Source: Devosia sp. LC5
GTDB lineage: Bacteria > Pseudomonadota > Alphaproteobacteria > Rhizobiales > Devosiaceae
Assembly (NCBI RefSeq): GCF_000735585.1
Contig: NZ_JNNO01000005.1
Coordinates: 1-64,000, forward strand
Length of the DNA: 64,000 nt
Reading direction: 5' to 3'
Shown here: positions 50,584 to 58,716 of the stretch, one piece after another
How the letters are laid out: each line of letters opens with the position of its first letter
Position numbering within the stretch: position 1 is the first letter of the stretch
Notes under the pieces: generated by a model
Databases searched by the model: none
Told to the model about the DNA's origin: nothing
What the model saw: the letters and a program-made list of their open reading frames with translations, nothing else
Program-made: the position numbers and the translations under genes

Positions 50584-52596
50584 ATGTCGACCGATCAGAA
50601 AATCCGCTGGGGCATTATCGGGCCGGGCAGCATTGCCAAGGCCTTCCAGGGCGGTGTTGCCGGCTCCAAGCACGGCGTTCTGGCCGCCATTGCGACCCGC
50701 GACCCCAATAAGCCGAACCTCGCCACCGACTTCCCCGGCGCCAGAATCGTGCATGGCTATGATGCCCTGCTGGCCGATCCCGAGATCGACGCCGTCTATA
50801 TCGCCGTGCCCCATACCGGCCACGCCGAATGGGCCATCAAGGCGGCCGGAGCGGGCAAGCATGTGCTGGTGGAAAAGCCCTTCGCGCTCTCGGCCTTCGA
50901 GATCGACGCGGTATTCCACGCCCACCGCAAGGCCGGCACGTTTGCCGGCGAAGCCTTCATGTATCGCCTGCATCCGCAGACGGCCAAGCTGGGCGAACTC
51001 ATCGCCTCCGGCGTCATCGGCGAAGTCCGCATGATCCAGTCGAGCTTCGGCTTCTCCATGGGCAAGTTCCAGCCCCAGCACCGCCTGTTCGCTTCCGACC
51101 TCGCCGGTGGCGGTATTCTCGATGTGGGCGGCTATCCCGTCTCCATGTCCCGCTTCATCGCTGGCGCGGCTTTGGGCAAGCCCTTTGCCGATCCGATCAA
51201 GGTTTCGGGCACGGCCAAGCTCAATGCCGAAGGCACCGATGACTGGGCCGCCGCCGTGCTCACCTTCGAGAATGGCATCGTCGCCCAGGTTTCCTGCGCC
51301 GTGATGGTCAACCTGGATAACGTACTGCGCATTCACGGCTCGGAGGGCCGGATCGAAGTGCCGGACTTCTGGTTTGCCGGCGGCAATCGCGACAAGGGCG
51401 AAGGCCAGATCGACATCATCAAGAAGGATGGCAGCCGCGAGACCGTCAGCGTCGGCGAACAGGGCCATGTCTATTCCTTCGAGGCCGATGCCGCTGCCGA
51501 AGCGATCTTCGCCAAGCGCCAGGAACTCGCCGCGCCGGGCATGAGCTGGGCCGACAGCCTGGGCAATGCCCGCGTGCTGGACAAGTGGCGGGCCGATGCC
51601 GGGATCGAATATTCGGTCGAAAAGCCCGCCAAGCGCGTTAATACCCTCGCCAATCGTCCGCTGGGCGCCAATAGCGGCGTCATTCCCAAGCGCGCGATCC
51701 CCGGCCTCGACAAGCAGGCTTCGGCCGTGGCGCTGGGCTTTGAAGATTTCAAGAGCTTCGCCTCGGGCGCCATCCTGCTCGACGCCTTCTGGGAAAAGGG
51801 CGGCAATCTGTTCGACACCGCCTATATCTATGGCGGCGGCTATACCGAAAAGCTGTTCGGCGAATGGCAGAAGCGCAGCGGCGTGCGTGAACAAGCCGTG
51901 CTGATCGGCAAGGGCGCGCATTCCCCGCTCGTCTATCCCGATGTCATCGCCAAGCAGCTGACCCAGTCGCTAGATCGCCTCCAGACCGATTATGTCGACG
52001 TCTATTTCATGCACCGCGACAATCTCGACGTGCCGGTGGGCGAATTCGTCGATGCTATGGATGCCGAGGTCAAGGCCGGGCGCATCCGGGGCCCCTATGG
52101 CGGCTCGAACTGGACCAAGGAGCGCATGGACCAGGCCATCGATTATGCCAAGGCCAATGGCAAGACACCGCCCAAGGCGCTGTCCAACAACTTTGCCCTG
52201 GCCGAAATGCTCGACCCGATCTGGGCCGGCTGCGTTACCGCATCCACACCCGATTTCAAGCAATGGCTGATCGACCGCCAAGTCACCAATTTCTCCTGGT
52301 CGAGCCAAGCCCGCGGCTTCTTCACCGACCTGGCCGGACGGGACAAGCGCGACAATGAAGAGCTGGTCCGCGTCTGGTACAATGAGCAGAATTTCGGCCG
52401 CCGAGACCGGGCCATTGAACTGGGCAAGCAGCTCGGCCATTCGCCGATCCACGTGGCCCTGGCCTATGTGCTGGCCCAGCCCTTCCCCAGCGTGCCCCTG
52501 ATCGGGCCGCGTCGTCTGGTCGAGCTCGATGACAGCCTCAAGGCGTTCGACATCAAGCTGACGGCTGACCAGGTGAAGTGGTTGGAAAACGGCTAG
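50584..52596 (+). CDS. Fusion of Gfo/Idh/MocA oxidoreductase and aldo/keto reductase
   Basis: A single 670-residue frame with two complete enzyme domains. Residues about 1-340 are a Gfo/Idh/MocA NAD(P) oxidoreductase: Rossmann IIGPGSIAKAFQGG, VEKPFALS with the catalytic Lys, and GGGILDVGGYPVSMSRF. Residues about 375-670 are an aldo/keto reductase with the AKR tetrad Asp and Tyr in FDTAYIYGGGYTEKLFG, Lys in LIGKGAHSP and His in VYFMHRDN. The ATP-binding gene upstream suggests it acts on the imported sugar, perhaps oxidising and reducing sugar positions in tandem, as a redox-neutral epimerisation would require. That role is inference. The ATG follows AAGGAC. Confidence 0.9.
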   Translation: MSTDQKIRWGIIGPGSIAKAFQGGVAGSKHGVLAAIATRDPNKPNLATDFPGARIVHGYDALLADPEIDAVYIAVPHTGHAEWAIKAAGAGKHVLVEKPFALSAFEIDAVFHAHRKAGTFAGEAFMYRLHPQTAKLGELIASGVIGEVRMIQSSFGFSMGKFQPQHRLFASDLAGGGILDVGGYPVSMSRFIAGAALGKPFADPIKVSGTAKLNAEGTDDWAAAVLTFENGIVAQVSCAVMVNLDNVLRIHGSEGRIEVPDFWFAGGNRDKGEGQIDIIKKDGSRETVSVGEQGHVYSFEADAAAEAIFAKRQELAAPGMSWADSLGNARVLDKWRADAGIEYSVEKPAKRVNTLANRPLGANSGVIPKRAIPGLDKQASAVALGFEDFKSFASGAILLDAFWEKGGNLFDTAYIYGGGYTEKLFGEWQKRSGVREQAVLIGKGAHSPLVYPDVIAKQLTQSLDRLQTDYVDVYFMHRDNLDVPVGEFVDAMDAEVKAGRIRGPYGGSNWTKERMDQAIDYAKANGKTPPKALSNNFALAEMLDPIWAGCVTASTPDFKQWLIDRQVTNFSWSSQARGFFTDLAGRDKRDNEELVRVWYNEQNFGRRDRAIELGKQLGHSPIHVALAYVLAQPFPSVPLIGPRRLVELDDSLKAFDIKLTADQVKWLENG

Positions 52597-52918
52597 GGGG
52601 TTGGGAGGGGTTCCTCCAGACTCCTCCTAGCAATGCTTAGCCTGCGACCTCTCCCACCCACTGCATCTCCCTCGGGCTTGACCCGAGGGCCACTCGCCGC
52701 TCGCGCCGGGTTGAGAAAGGCCCTCGGGTCAAGCCCGAGGGAGACGCGGTGGTTGATTGCGCAATGTGCGCACACCCGCCCCATCCCATCCAAGCCTTTC
52801 TCCGCGCAAAACTTTTCCGCACTGTTCAGTCAGCGCGTCCAGTATCATGCGTGTGTCTTCTTGCGCGCGTTAATCCCCTGCCCTATCTTCATCGTTGCGA
52901 GACGATGGTTCTCGCATT
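52597..52918. other. Intergenic region with repeat and riboswitch promoter zone
   Basis: 322 bases between the fused oxidoreductase and the FMN riboswitch. It holds the family A repeat at 52668-52744; the part from 52745 to 52918 should carry the ribN promoter. No gene is supported here. Confidence 0.5.
52668..52744. repeat. Palindromic intergenic repeat, family A
   Basis: TCCCTCGGGCTTGACCCGAGG on the left with its complement ending at 52744 on the right (CCCTCGGGTCAAGCCCGAGG), 31 bases between the arms. It lies after the fused oxidoreductase stop. Confidence 0.87.
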
Positions 52919-53057
52919 CGTTCTCAGGGCGGGGTGTAATTCCCCACCGGCGGTAAGGGGGAGACCTCAAGCCCGCGAGCGCCCCACCTCATGTTGGGGG
53001 TCAGCAGATCCGGTGTGATTCCGGAGCCGACGGTCATAGTCCGGATGAAAGAGAACG
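52919..53057 (+). promoter_or_regulatory. FMN riboswitch (RFN element)
   Basis: The conserved aptamer is complete: TTCTCAGGGCGGGGTG, CCCCACCGGCGGTAA, AGCCCGCGAGCG, GGTCAGCAGATCCGGTG, ATTCCGGAGCCGACGGT, AGTCCGGATG and AGAGAACG. P1 pairs CGTTCTC (52919-52925) with GAGAACG (53051-53057). It lies 103 bases upstream of the riboflavin transporter gene, so FMN should lower transporter expression. Confidence 0.97.
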
Positions 53058-53120
53058 GGACAAACGCTGCTTGCCGGCGTCTGTGCCTTTTTGGCCGGGC
53101 GCTTGCTGCTGCGCCGCCTC

Positions 53121-53156
53121 CCGTAACCCTGAGGAAACTGGTTACGGAAAGGACTT
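53121..53156 (+). promoter_or_regulatory. Hairpin before the ribN ribosome site (possible expression platform)
   Basis: CGTAACC and GGTTACG, 11 bases apart, form a stem directly in front of the ribosome site GAAAGGAC and the ATG at 53160. It may be part of the riboswitch expression platform, acting on translation. How it alternates with the aptamer cannot be settled by eye. Confidence 0.45.
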
Positions 53157-53159
53157 TAG

Positions 53160-54122
53160 ATGAGCCAGGTTTCCTCTTCGCGCAATGCCCCGGTGCTCGG
53201 GGCGCTGTTCATGCTCGGCGCGGGCATTACCTTCGCCATTTCCAATATTCTGACCCCGATCATCACCTGGCAGATGGGCGTGCCGTCTACAGCCGTGGTG
53301 TTCTGGCAATATGTCATTGCCACCATTATCGCCCTGCCCCTGATCTTCCGTATCGGGCTGGGTGCGCTCAAAACCCGTCATCCCGGCTGGCACGAGGCCC
53401 GCGCCTTCCTCTCGGCGCTTGGCGTGCAATTCTTCGCCTTCGGTTTTGCCAGCGGCGTGCCCGTCTGGCAGATGGTGGCGCTGTCGATGACCGGCCCCTT
53501 CTTCATCATCACCGGCGCCACCCTGTTCCTGGGCGAAAAGCTCACCCTGCGGCGGCTGGGCGCCACCACGATCGGCTTCTTCGGCGCCTTGATGGTCACC
53601 CAAATCGGCTCCGAACAGTTCACCCTCGCCTCGCTCCTGCCGATCCTGGCGGCGGCGTGCTGGGGCACGGTTTCGGTCATCACCAAATATCTCAGCCGCG
53701 ACGAGGCTCCCGAGTCACTCACCCTCTACATGCTGGTGCTGATCACGCCGAACCACTTCCTGATCGGCCTGTTGCTGGGGATTGCCGTTGCCGTACTGCC
53801 AACTGGCGTGCTGCCGGCGAGCCTGGCCACCGGGTTCGATTTCGTCTTGCCGGGCGGCGATGCCCTCTGGCTGATCGTTCTGCTCGGCGTGGTCACCGCC
53901 GGCGCACAGTACTTTTTCAGCCTCGCCTACAAGGCGGCCGACGCCACCTATCTGCAGCCCTTTGACGATCTGAAACTACCGCTCAATACGCTGCTGGGCT
54001 GGATCGTCCTGTCGCAAGTGCCCGCCATCTGGTTCTGGCCCGGCGCCGTGCTGATCCTGGGGGCGTCGACGTTTATATTGTGGAGCGAGACGGAAAAGGG
54101 CCGGACGCTGAGCGTGGCATAG
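53160..54122 (+). CDS. ribN: Riboflavin transporter RibN (DMT/EamA family)
   Basis: Inner-membrane importer of riboflavin, 320 residues with ten hydrophobic helices in two EamA repeats (residues about 10-145 and 160-305). DMT signs are PFFIITGATLFLGEKLTLRRLGA at the end of the first repeat and a similar PFDDLKLPLNTLLGW in the second. EamA proteins have many substrates, but the FMN riboswitch directly upstream fits the RibN family described in rhizobia. The ATG follows AAAGGAC. A terminator follows the stop. Confidence 0.92.
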   Translation: MSQVSSSRNAPVLGALFMLGAGITFAISNILTPIITWQMGVPSTAVVFWQYVIATIIALPLIFRIGLGALKTRHPGWHEARAFLSALGVQFFAFGFASGVPVWQMVALSMTGPFFIITGATLFLGEKLTLRRLGATTIGFFGALMVTQIGSEQFTLASLLPILAAACWGTVSVITKYLSRDEAPESLTLYMLVLITPNHFLIGLLLGIAVAVLPTGVLPASLATGFDFVLPGGDALWLIVLLGVVTAGAQYFFSLAYKAADATYLQPFDDLKLPLNTLLGWIVLSQVPAIWFWPGAVLILGASTFILWSETEKGRTLSVA

Positions 54123-54128
54123 CGCTTT

Positions 54129-54163
54129 ACCGCCGCAGACTAGTTCTGCGGCGGTCCTGTTTT
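54129..54163 (+). terminator. Intrinsic terminator of ribN
   Basis: ACCGCCGCAGA (54129-54139), loop CTAGT, TCTGCGGCGGT (54145-54155), then CCTGTTTT. It begins 7 bases after the ribN stop. Confidence 0.9.
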
Positions 54164-54165
54164 GG

Positions 54166-54260
54166 AGACCTCATGGTGAGCCTGTCGAACCACGAGGTCG
54201 AGCGAGTGGAGGCATGAGTGCCACGACCTCGTCCTTCGACAAGCTCAGGATGAGGTCTAC
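54166..54260. repeat. Palindromic intergenic repeat, family C
   Basis: AGACCTCATGGTGAGCCTGT, then CGAACCACGAGGTCG on the left; CGACCTCGTCCTTCGACAAG, then CTCAGGATGAGGTCT on the right. The arms are complementary with a few mismatches. A second copy is at 58587-58678. Confidence 0.8.
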
Positions 54261-54264
54261 TGCA

Positions 54265-55380
54265 TCAAACCTCCACCCAGCGCTGCTCCTGATGGCTCTG
54301 CGCCATGGCATGCACCGTCCGCTCGATCACCAGCCCCTTGGCAAAGTCGATCACCCGGGCCGGTTCCCCCGCAATGGCATTGAGCAATTCGTGGCACTCG
54401 ATGATCTTGAGGTCATTAAACCCCAGCCCATGCCCCGGCGCCGGAATGAACCGGTCATAGGGCGCATGCTGCGGTGCGGTCAGGATGGTCCGATAGCCCC
54501 GCTCGGTGCCCGGCCCTTCGGTGGTATAGAGCTGCAACTCGTTCATTCGCTCCTGATCATAGACAATCGAGCCCTTGGACCCGAATATCTGCAGCGCAAT
54601 GCGGCCCTTGCGACCCCAGGCCGAGCGGTTGAGCGCCATGACGCCGCTGATCCCGCTGCCCACCTCAAACAGCACGCTGGCAATATCGAAGGTTTCCACG
54701 GCCCGCGCCGTGCCTTCCTTGGTGGGCCGCGTTGGATATGGCCTGGCCAGATGCGCGAAGACCCGCGTCACCGAGCCGAACAGCACCTGCAACAGGCTGA
54801 GCGGATGCACGCCGAAATCGTCCAGCGCGCCATAGCCGGAGCTGGCCTCGCTTTTCCAATAGAACAGCGCCTCCGGATCCGCCATGAAGTCCTCGTCCAT
54901 TTCCAGCCGGACGTGATTCACACTGCCGATGGCCCCCTGCTCCAGCAGCGTTCCGATATGGCGCACCAGCGGGTTCTGGATGTAATTGTAGCCCAGCACC
55001 GCGACCTTGCCCGATGCCTTGGCCACAGCTTCCATGCGCTCGGCATCGGCCAGCGTCACCGCCATCGGCTTTTCGCACCACACATGCTTGCCCGCCTCGA
55101 GCGCCGCGATCGCCATTTCGGCGTGGAAGGCATTGGGCGTGGTGACTGAAACGACATCCACCTCCGGGTCCGCGATCACTTCGCGCCAATCGCCGGTCGC
55201 CCTGGCAAAGCCGAACTCGTCCGCCTTGGCCCGCGCGATCGCAGCGTTCACCTCGGCCAGGTGCACTAGGCGCGGCTGTACTCCGCTGCCAAACACCGGC
55301 TTGACGCTGTTCCAGGCCAATGCGTGGCACTTGCCCATATAGCCGGTGCCGATCAGCCCGACGCCAATTGATGATTTCAT
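54265..55380 (-). CDS. Gfo/Idh/MocA-family oxidoreductase
   Basis: A 371-residue NAD(P)-dependent sugar/inositol oxidoreductase. Rossmann motif GLIGTGYMGKCHALAW at the N-terminus, catalytic Lys in CEKPMAVT, and the C-terminal sheet domain with GALDDFGVHPLSLLQVL, which holds the active-site His. It is divergent from the iolR gene and may handle an inositol isomer or derivative (scyllo-inositol or similar); the iolG gene at the far end is the myo-inositol candidate. The ATG at 55380 follows GGAGG; the Met at 55392 is upstream of the ribosome site. Confidence 0.9.
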   Translation of the reverse strand: MKSSIGVGLIGTGYMGKCHALAWNSVKPVFGSGVQPRLVHLAEVNAAIARAKADEFGFARATGDWREVIADPEVDVVSVTTPNAFHAEMAIAALEAGKHVWCEKPMAVTLADAERMEAVAKASGKVAVLGYNYIQNPLVRHIGTLLEQGAIGSVNHVRLEMDEDFMADPEALFYWKSEASSGYGALDDFGVHPLSLLQVLFGSVTRVFAHLARPYPTRPTKEGTARAVETFDIASVLFEVGSGISGVMALNRSAWGRKGRIALQIFGSKGSIVYDQERMNELQLYTTEGPGTERGYRTILTAPQHAPYDRFIPAPGHGLGFNDLKIIECHELLNAIAGEPARVIDFAKGLVIERTVHAMAQSHQEQRWVEV

Positions 55381-55400
55381 TCCGTCCTCCACTCCACTCG

Positions 55401-55442
55401 AAATGGATATGCCATTTGTTCTATTTTCGGAATAGGCTTTCT
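55401..55442. promoter_or_regulatory. Palindrome and partial IolR-type site in the iolR divergent interval
   Basis: AAATGG-ATATG-CCATTT (55401-55417) is an inverted repeat. GGAA-N6-TTCT (55429-55442) differs in one base from the GGAA-N6-TTCC site found before iolC. Both lie between the oxidoreductase and iolR starts and may bind the regulator. Confidence 0.45.
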
Positions 55443-55500
55443 AATAGCACTTGATTGGTGGGGCGGATTGGGGATTATGGGGGGTAAAAAGGGGGACGGG

Positions 55501-56334
55501 ATGGCCGAGAAGATGCAGCCACCAGGTGATTTTGACGCGCTGCGGGGGGCCATTCTCGAGCGCAAGGGCGAGTTGCCGAAGCGGCTGACGCAGGTGGCAG
55601 CCTATGCGCTGGACCATCCCGACGAGATCGCCTTCGGCACCGCCGCCAGCATTGCGGAATCCGCCGAGGTGCAGCCATCAACGCTGGTGCGCTTTGCCCA
55701 GCATTTCGGTTTTGAGGGATTTTCCGGGCTGCAATTGCTGTTCCGGGCCCGGCTGCGCGAGCGCACATCATCCTATGAAGACCGGCTGCGCACGCTGGAG
55801 CAGAATGGCGCGGCTTTGGCCGAGAGCACCACGATTTTCAACGGCTTTGCCGCGGCCGCACACCGCTCGGTCGATGCGCTAACGGCCGCGGTGGACCCCG
55901 ACGCCTTCGAGCGGACCGTGACTTTACTGGCCAATGCCGAGACGATTTATCTCATCGCCAAGCGCCGTTCCTACCCGATCAGCAGTTATATGGCCTATGC
56001 CTTTGGCAAGCTGAAGGTGAAGTATCAATTGGTTGGCACGGCAGCCGGCATCGACGACGACATGCTCGCCATGGCGACGCCGCGCGACGCCGCCTTTGCC
56101 ATCAGCTTTTCGCCCTATGCCTCTGAAAGCGCCACCCAGGCGCGGGCGATGGCGGCGCGGGGTATTCCCGTCGTGTCGCTGACCGATTCGGCGTTCTCGC
56201 CGCTGGCCGAGTGCTCGCGCGAATGGTTTGAAGTAGTGGAAGCCGACCATGCCGGGTTCCGCTCGCTATCGGCCAGCATGGCCTTTGCCATGGCGCTCAC
56301 CGTGTCCATCGCCGAGAAGCGGCGGCGGGGCTGA
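55501..56334 (+). CDS. iolR: RpiR-family regulator, probable IolR
   Basis: A 277-residue regulator with an N-terminal RpiR helix-turn-helix domain (about 10-80: ASIAESAEVQPSTLVRFAQHFGFEGFSGLQ) and a C-terminal SIS sugar-phosphate-binding domain (about 125-260: AETIYLIAKRRSYPISSYMAYAF). RpiR-type IolR proteins repress inositol genes in rhizobia and are relieved by a phosphorylated intermediate. It precedes iolC in the usual iolR-iolC-iolD-iolE-iolB order. The ATG at 55501 follows AGGGGGAC, so the frame to 55468 is not the start. Confidence 0.9.
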   Translation: MAEKMQPPGDFDALRGAILERKGELPKRLTQVAAYALDHPDEIAFGTAASIAESAEVQPSTLVRFAQHFGFEGFSGLQLLFRARLRERTSSYEDRLRTLEQNGAALAESTTIFNGFAAAAHRSVDALTAAVDPDAFERTVTLLANAETIYLIAKRRSYPISSYMAYAFGKLKVKYQLVGTAAGIDDDMLAMATPRDAAFAISFSPYASESATQARAMAARGIPVVSLTDSAFSPLAECSREWFEVVEADHAGFRSLSASMAFAMALTVSIAEKRRRG

Positions 56335-56373
56335 TGTCACAGCTTTGCCGTGGTGAAGGTGCATTCTAGCGTT

Positions 56374-56389
56374 TGGAATGAACATTCCA
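56374..56389 (+). promoter_or_regulatory. IolR operator candidate (GGAA-N6-TTCC) before iolC
   Basis: TGGAATGAACATTCCA contains GGAA (56375-56378), six bases and TTCC (56385-56388), the form described for IolR of Sinorhizobium. It lies 100 bases before the iolC start. Confidence 0.75.
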
Positions 56390-56488
56390 TATTGACGAAC
56401 TGGCGGAACCCATGTTTCATATTCGCAGGCGCAAAACAGGCGCAGGAATAGCAAGCGACCGGCGCAAGCCGGTGGGAGGACCGGATCG

Positions 56489-58411
56489 ATGAATGCGCAG
56501 CCAGGCCACGGGAGCCAGACGCTCGACGTCATCACGATCGGCCGCGCCTCGGTCGACCTCTACGGCCAGCAAATCGGCACGAAACTTGAAGATATTGGCA
56601 GCTTTGCCAAATCCGTCGGCGGCTGTCCGGCCAATATCGCCATCGGCACGGCACGGCTGGGGCTCAAATCCGCGCTGATCACCCGCGTCGGCAATGAGCA
56701 GATGGGCCGTTTCATCCGCGAGCAGCTGGTGCGCGAGGGCGTCGACACTGCCGGGATCGCCACCGACAAGGACCGCCTGACCGCGCTGGTGCTGCTGTCG
56801 GTCGAGGCCGAAGGCGTCTCCCCCATGATTTTCTATCGCACCGATTGCGCCGATATGGCCCTGTCGGAGGACGATATCGATGAGGCCCATATCGCCTCCG
56901 CCCGCGCCATCGTCGTCACAGGCACCCATTTCTCGCGGCCCAATAGCGAAGCGGCGCAGAAAAAGGCGATCCGCTTTGCCAAGGCGCATGGCGGCAAAGT
57001 GGTCTTCGATATCGATTATCGCCCCAATCTATGGGGTCTTGCCGGGCATGAGGCGGGGTTCGAGCGCTATGTCGCGTCCGATCATGTGTCGCAGAAATAC
57101 CAGTCCGTGCTGCCCGATTGCGATCTCGTGGTCGGCACCGAAGAAGAAGTGCTGATCGCCTCGGGCGAGGCCGATCTGCCTTCGGCGCTGAAAACCATTC
57201 GTTCGCTGACCGCGGCGACCATCGTGCTCAAGCGCGGCGCCATGGGCTGCATCGTCTATGACGGCGCCATTCCCGACGATCTGGAAGACGGCATTGTCGG
57301 CGCGGGTTTCCCCATCGAGGTCTATAATGTGCTGGGCGCCGGCGACGCCTTCATGTCGGGCTTTTTGCGCGGCTGGCTCAAGGGCGAAGACCTCAAGACA
57401 TCGGCGACCTGGGCCAATGCCTGCGGCGCTTTCGCGGTATCCCGCCTGATGTGTTCGCCGGAATATCCGAGCTGGACCGAGCTTGAGAGCTTCCTCACCA
57501 AGGGCAGCCCCAAGCGCGCCTTGCGCAATGACGACAATCTCAACCATATCCACTGGGCCACCAATCGCCGCCGGCAATGGCCCAGGCTGATGGCGCTGGC
57601 GATCGACCATCGTAGCCAGCTCGAAGACATGCCTGGCGCGGGGGAAGAGTCCATCGCCGCATTCAAGGTGCTCGCCGTGGAGGCCGCTGCCCGCGTCGCC
57701 AATGGGCGTCCGGGTTTTGGCATGCTGCTCGATGACAAGCATGGCCGCAAGGCGCTGTTCGCCGCCGAAGCCAATGGTTTCTGGCTGGCCCGCCCGGTCG
57801 AATTGCCCGGCTCGCGCCCGCTGCGCTTTGAATTTTCGCAGGATCTTGGCTCGCGCCTGCTCGATTGGCCGGTCGAGCATTGCCTCAAGGTGCTATGCTT
57901 CTTCCACCCCGACGATCCCGCCGCGCTCAAGGCCGAACAGATCGACAAGCTGCAGGCCGCCCATGATGCCGCCCGCAGAATTGGCCGCGATATCCTGATC
58001 GAGGTCATCGCCAGCAAGCATGGCGCGCTCAAAACCGACACTACCGCTCGCGCGCTGACCGAGCTTTACGATGCGGGCCTCAAGCCCGATTGGTGGAAGC
58101 TCGAGCCGCAGGCCGACCGCGCTGCCTGGGCGGCGGTCGATGCAGTGATCGAAGCGCGCGATCCATTCTGCCGCGGCGTGGTGCTGCTGGGGCTCGAAGC
58201 CCCGCAGGCAGCGCTCGAGGCTGGATTTGCGGCGGCGCATGCCTCGCGCACGGTCAAGGGTTTTGCCGTGGGCCGCACGATTTTTGCCGAGGCCGCCAGG
58301 AAATGGCTGCTGGGGGAAATCACCGACGAAGAGGCCGTGTCCGACATGGCGCGTCGCTTCGGCGCGCTGGTCGAGATTTGGGAGCGGCTGGGAGAGACCA
58401 AGGCTGCGTGA
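56489..58411 (+). CDS. iolC: 5-dehydro-2-deoxygluconokinase fused to DUF2090 aldolase-like domain
   Basis: Phosphorylates 5-dehydro-2-deoxygluconate (DKG) in inositol breakdown. The first 330 or so of the 640 residues are a PfkB sugar kinase: VGGCPANIAIGTARLG, and VLGAGDAFMSGFLRGW with the catalytic Asp. The remaining 300 residues are a DUF2090 domain (AIDHRSQLEDMPGAGE, RPVELPGSRPLRFEF), the form thought to act as the DKGP aldolase. In most Rhizobiales the same two-part protein is found. The ATG follows GGGAGGACC. An IolR-type site lies upstream. Confidence 0.95.
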   Translation: MNAQPGHGSQTLDVITIGRASVDLYGQQIGTKLEDIGSFAKSVGGCPANIAIGTARLGLKSALITRVGNEQMGRFIREQLVREGVDTAGIATDKDRLTALVLLSVEAEGVSPMIFYRTDCADMALSEDDIDEAHIASARAIVVTGTHFSRPNSEAAQKKAIRFAKAHGGKVVFDIDYRPNLWGLAGHEAGFERYVASDHVSQKYQSVLPDCDLVVGTEEEVLIASGEADLPSALKTIRSLTAATIVLKRGAMGCIVYDGAIPDDLEDGIVGAGFPIEVYNVLGAGDAFMSGFLRGWLKGEDLKTSATWANACGAFAVSRLMCSPEYPSWTELESFLTKGSPKRALRNDDNLNHIHWATNRRRQWPRLMALAIDHRSQLEDMPGAGEESIAAFKVLAVEAAARVANGRPGFGMLLDDKHGRKALFAAEANGFWLARPVELPGSRPLRFEFSQDLGSRLLDWPVEHCLKVLCFFHPDDPAALKAEQIDKLQAAHDAARRIGRDILIEVIASKHGALKTDTTARALTELYDAGLKPDWWKLEPQADRAAWAAVDAVIEARDPFCRGVVLLGLEAPQAALEAGFAAAHASRTVKGFAVGRTIFAEAARKWLLGEITDEEAVSDMARRFGALVEIWERLGETKAA

Positions 58412-58441
58412 GTTTTAGGCCGTCCACGGACCACCGCTCTT

Positions 58442-58529
58442 CCCACGGTGTCATCCCCGCGAAAGCGGGGACCTCCGTTTGGGATGGCGAGAAAACAGTG
58501 GTTCCCGCTTTCGCGGGAATGACATCGTG
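58442..58529. repeat. Palindromic intergenic repeat, family B
   Basis: CACGGTGTCATCCCCGCGAA then AGCGGGGACCTCCG on the left and GGTTCCCGCTTTCGCGGGAA then TGACATCGTG on the right. The arms pair with each other and each also contains a short palindrome (CCCGCGAAAGCGGG). It lies 31 bases after the iolC stop. Confidence 0.82.
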
Positions 58530-58586
58530 AATGGGAATGGATTTGAGTGGGCTAGAGGAGCATCTCAAAACGGTCCGCATAAACTG

Positions 58587-58678
58587 AGACCTCATGGTGA
58601 GCTTGTCGAACCACGAGGAGGATTTGGCACCATTCTGCCACGACCTCGTGGTTCGACAAGCTCACTATGAGGTCTACT
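58587..58678. repeat. Palindromic intergenic repeat, family C
   Basis: AGACCTCATGGTGAGCTTGT on the left and its complement (ACAAGCTCACTATGAGGTCT) at the right, with CGAACCACGAGG and CCTCGTGGTTCG inside. This second copy directly precedes iolD; the longer open frame seen there is read from the repeat. Confidence 0.82.
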
Positions 58679-58716
58679 GTAAAGACTGGCGCAAAGCGCC
58701 GAAGCGAGGAAACGGC

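Noticed and set aside
58594..58716. Upstream start for iolD giving a longer protein
   Set aside because: The extra codons translate a family C repeat; the ATG at 58717 has a good ribosome site and the standard N-terminus.
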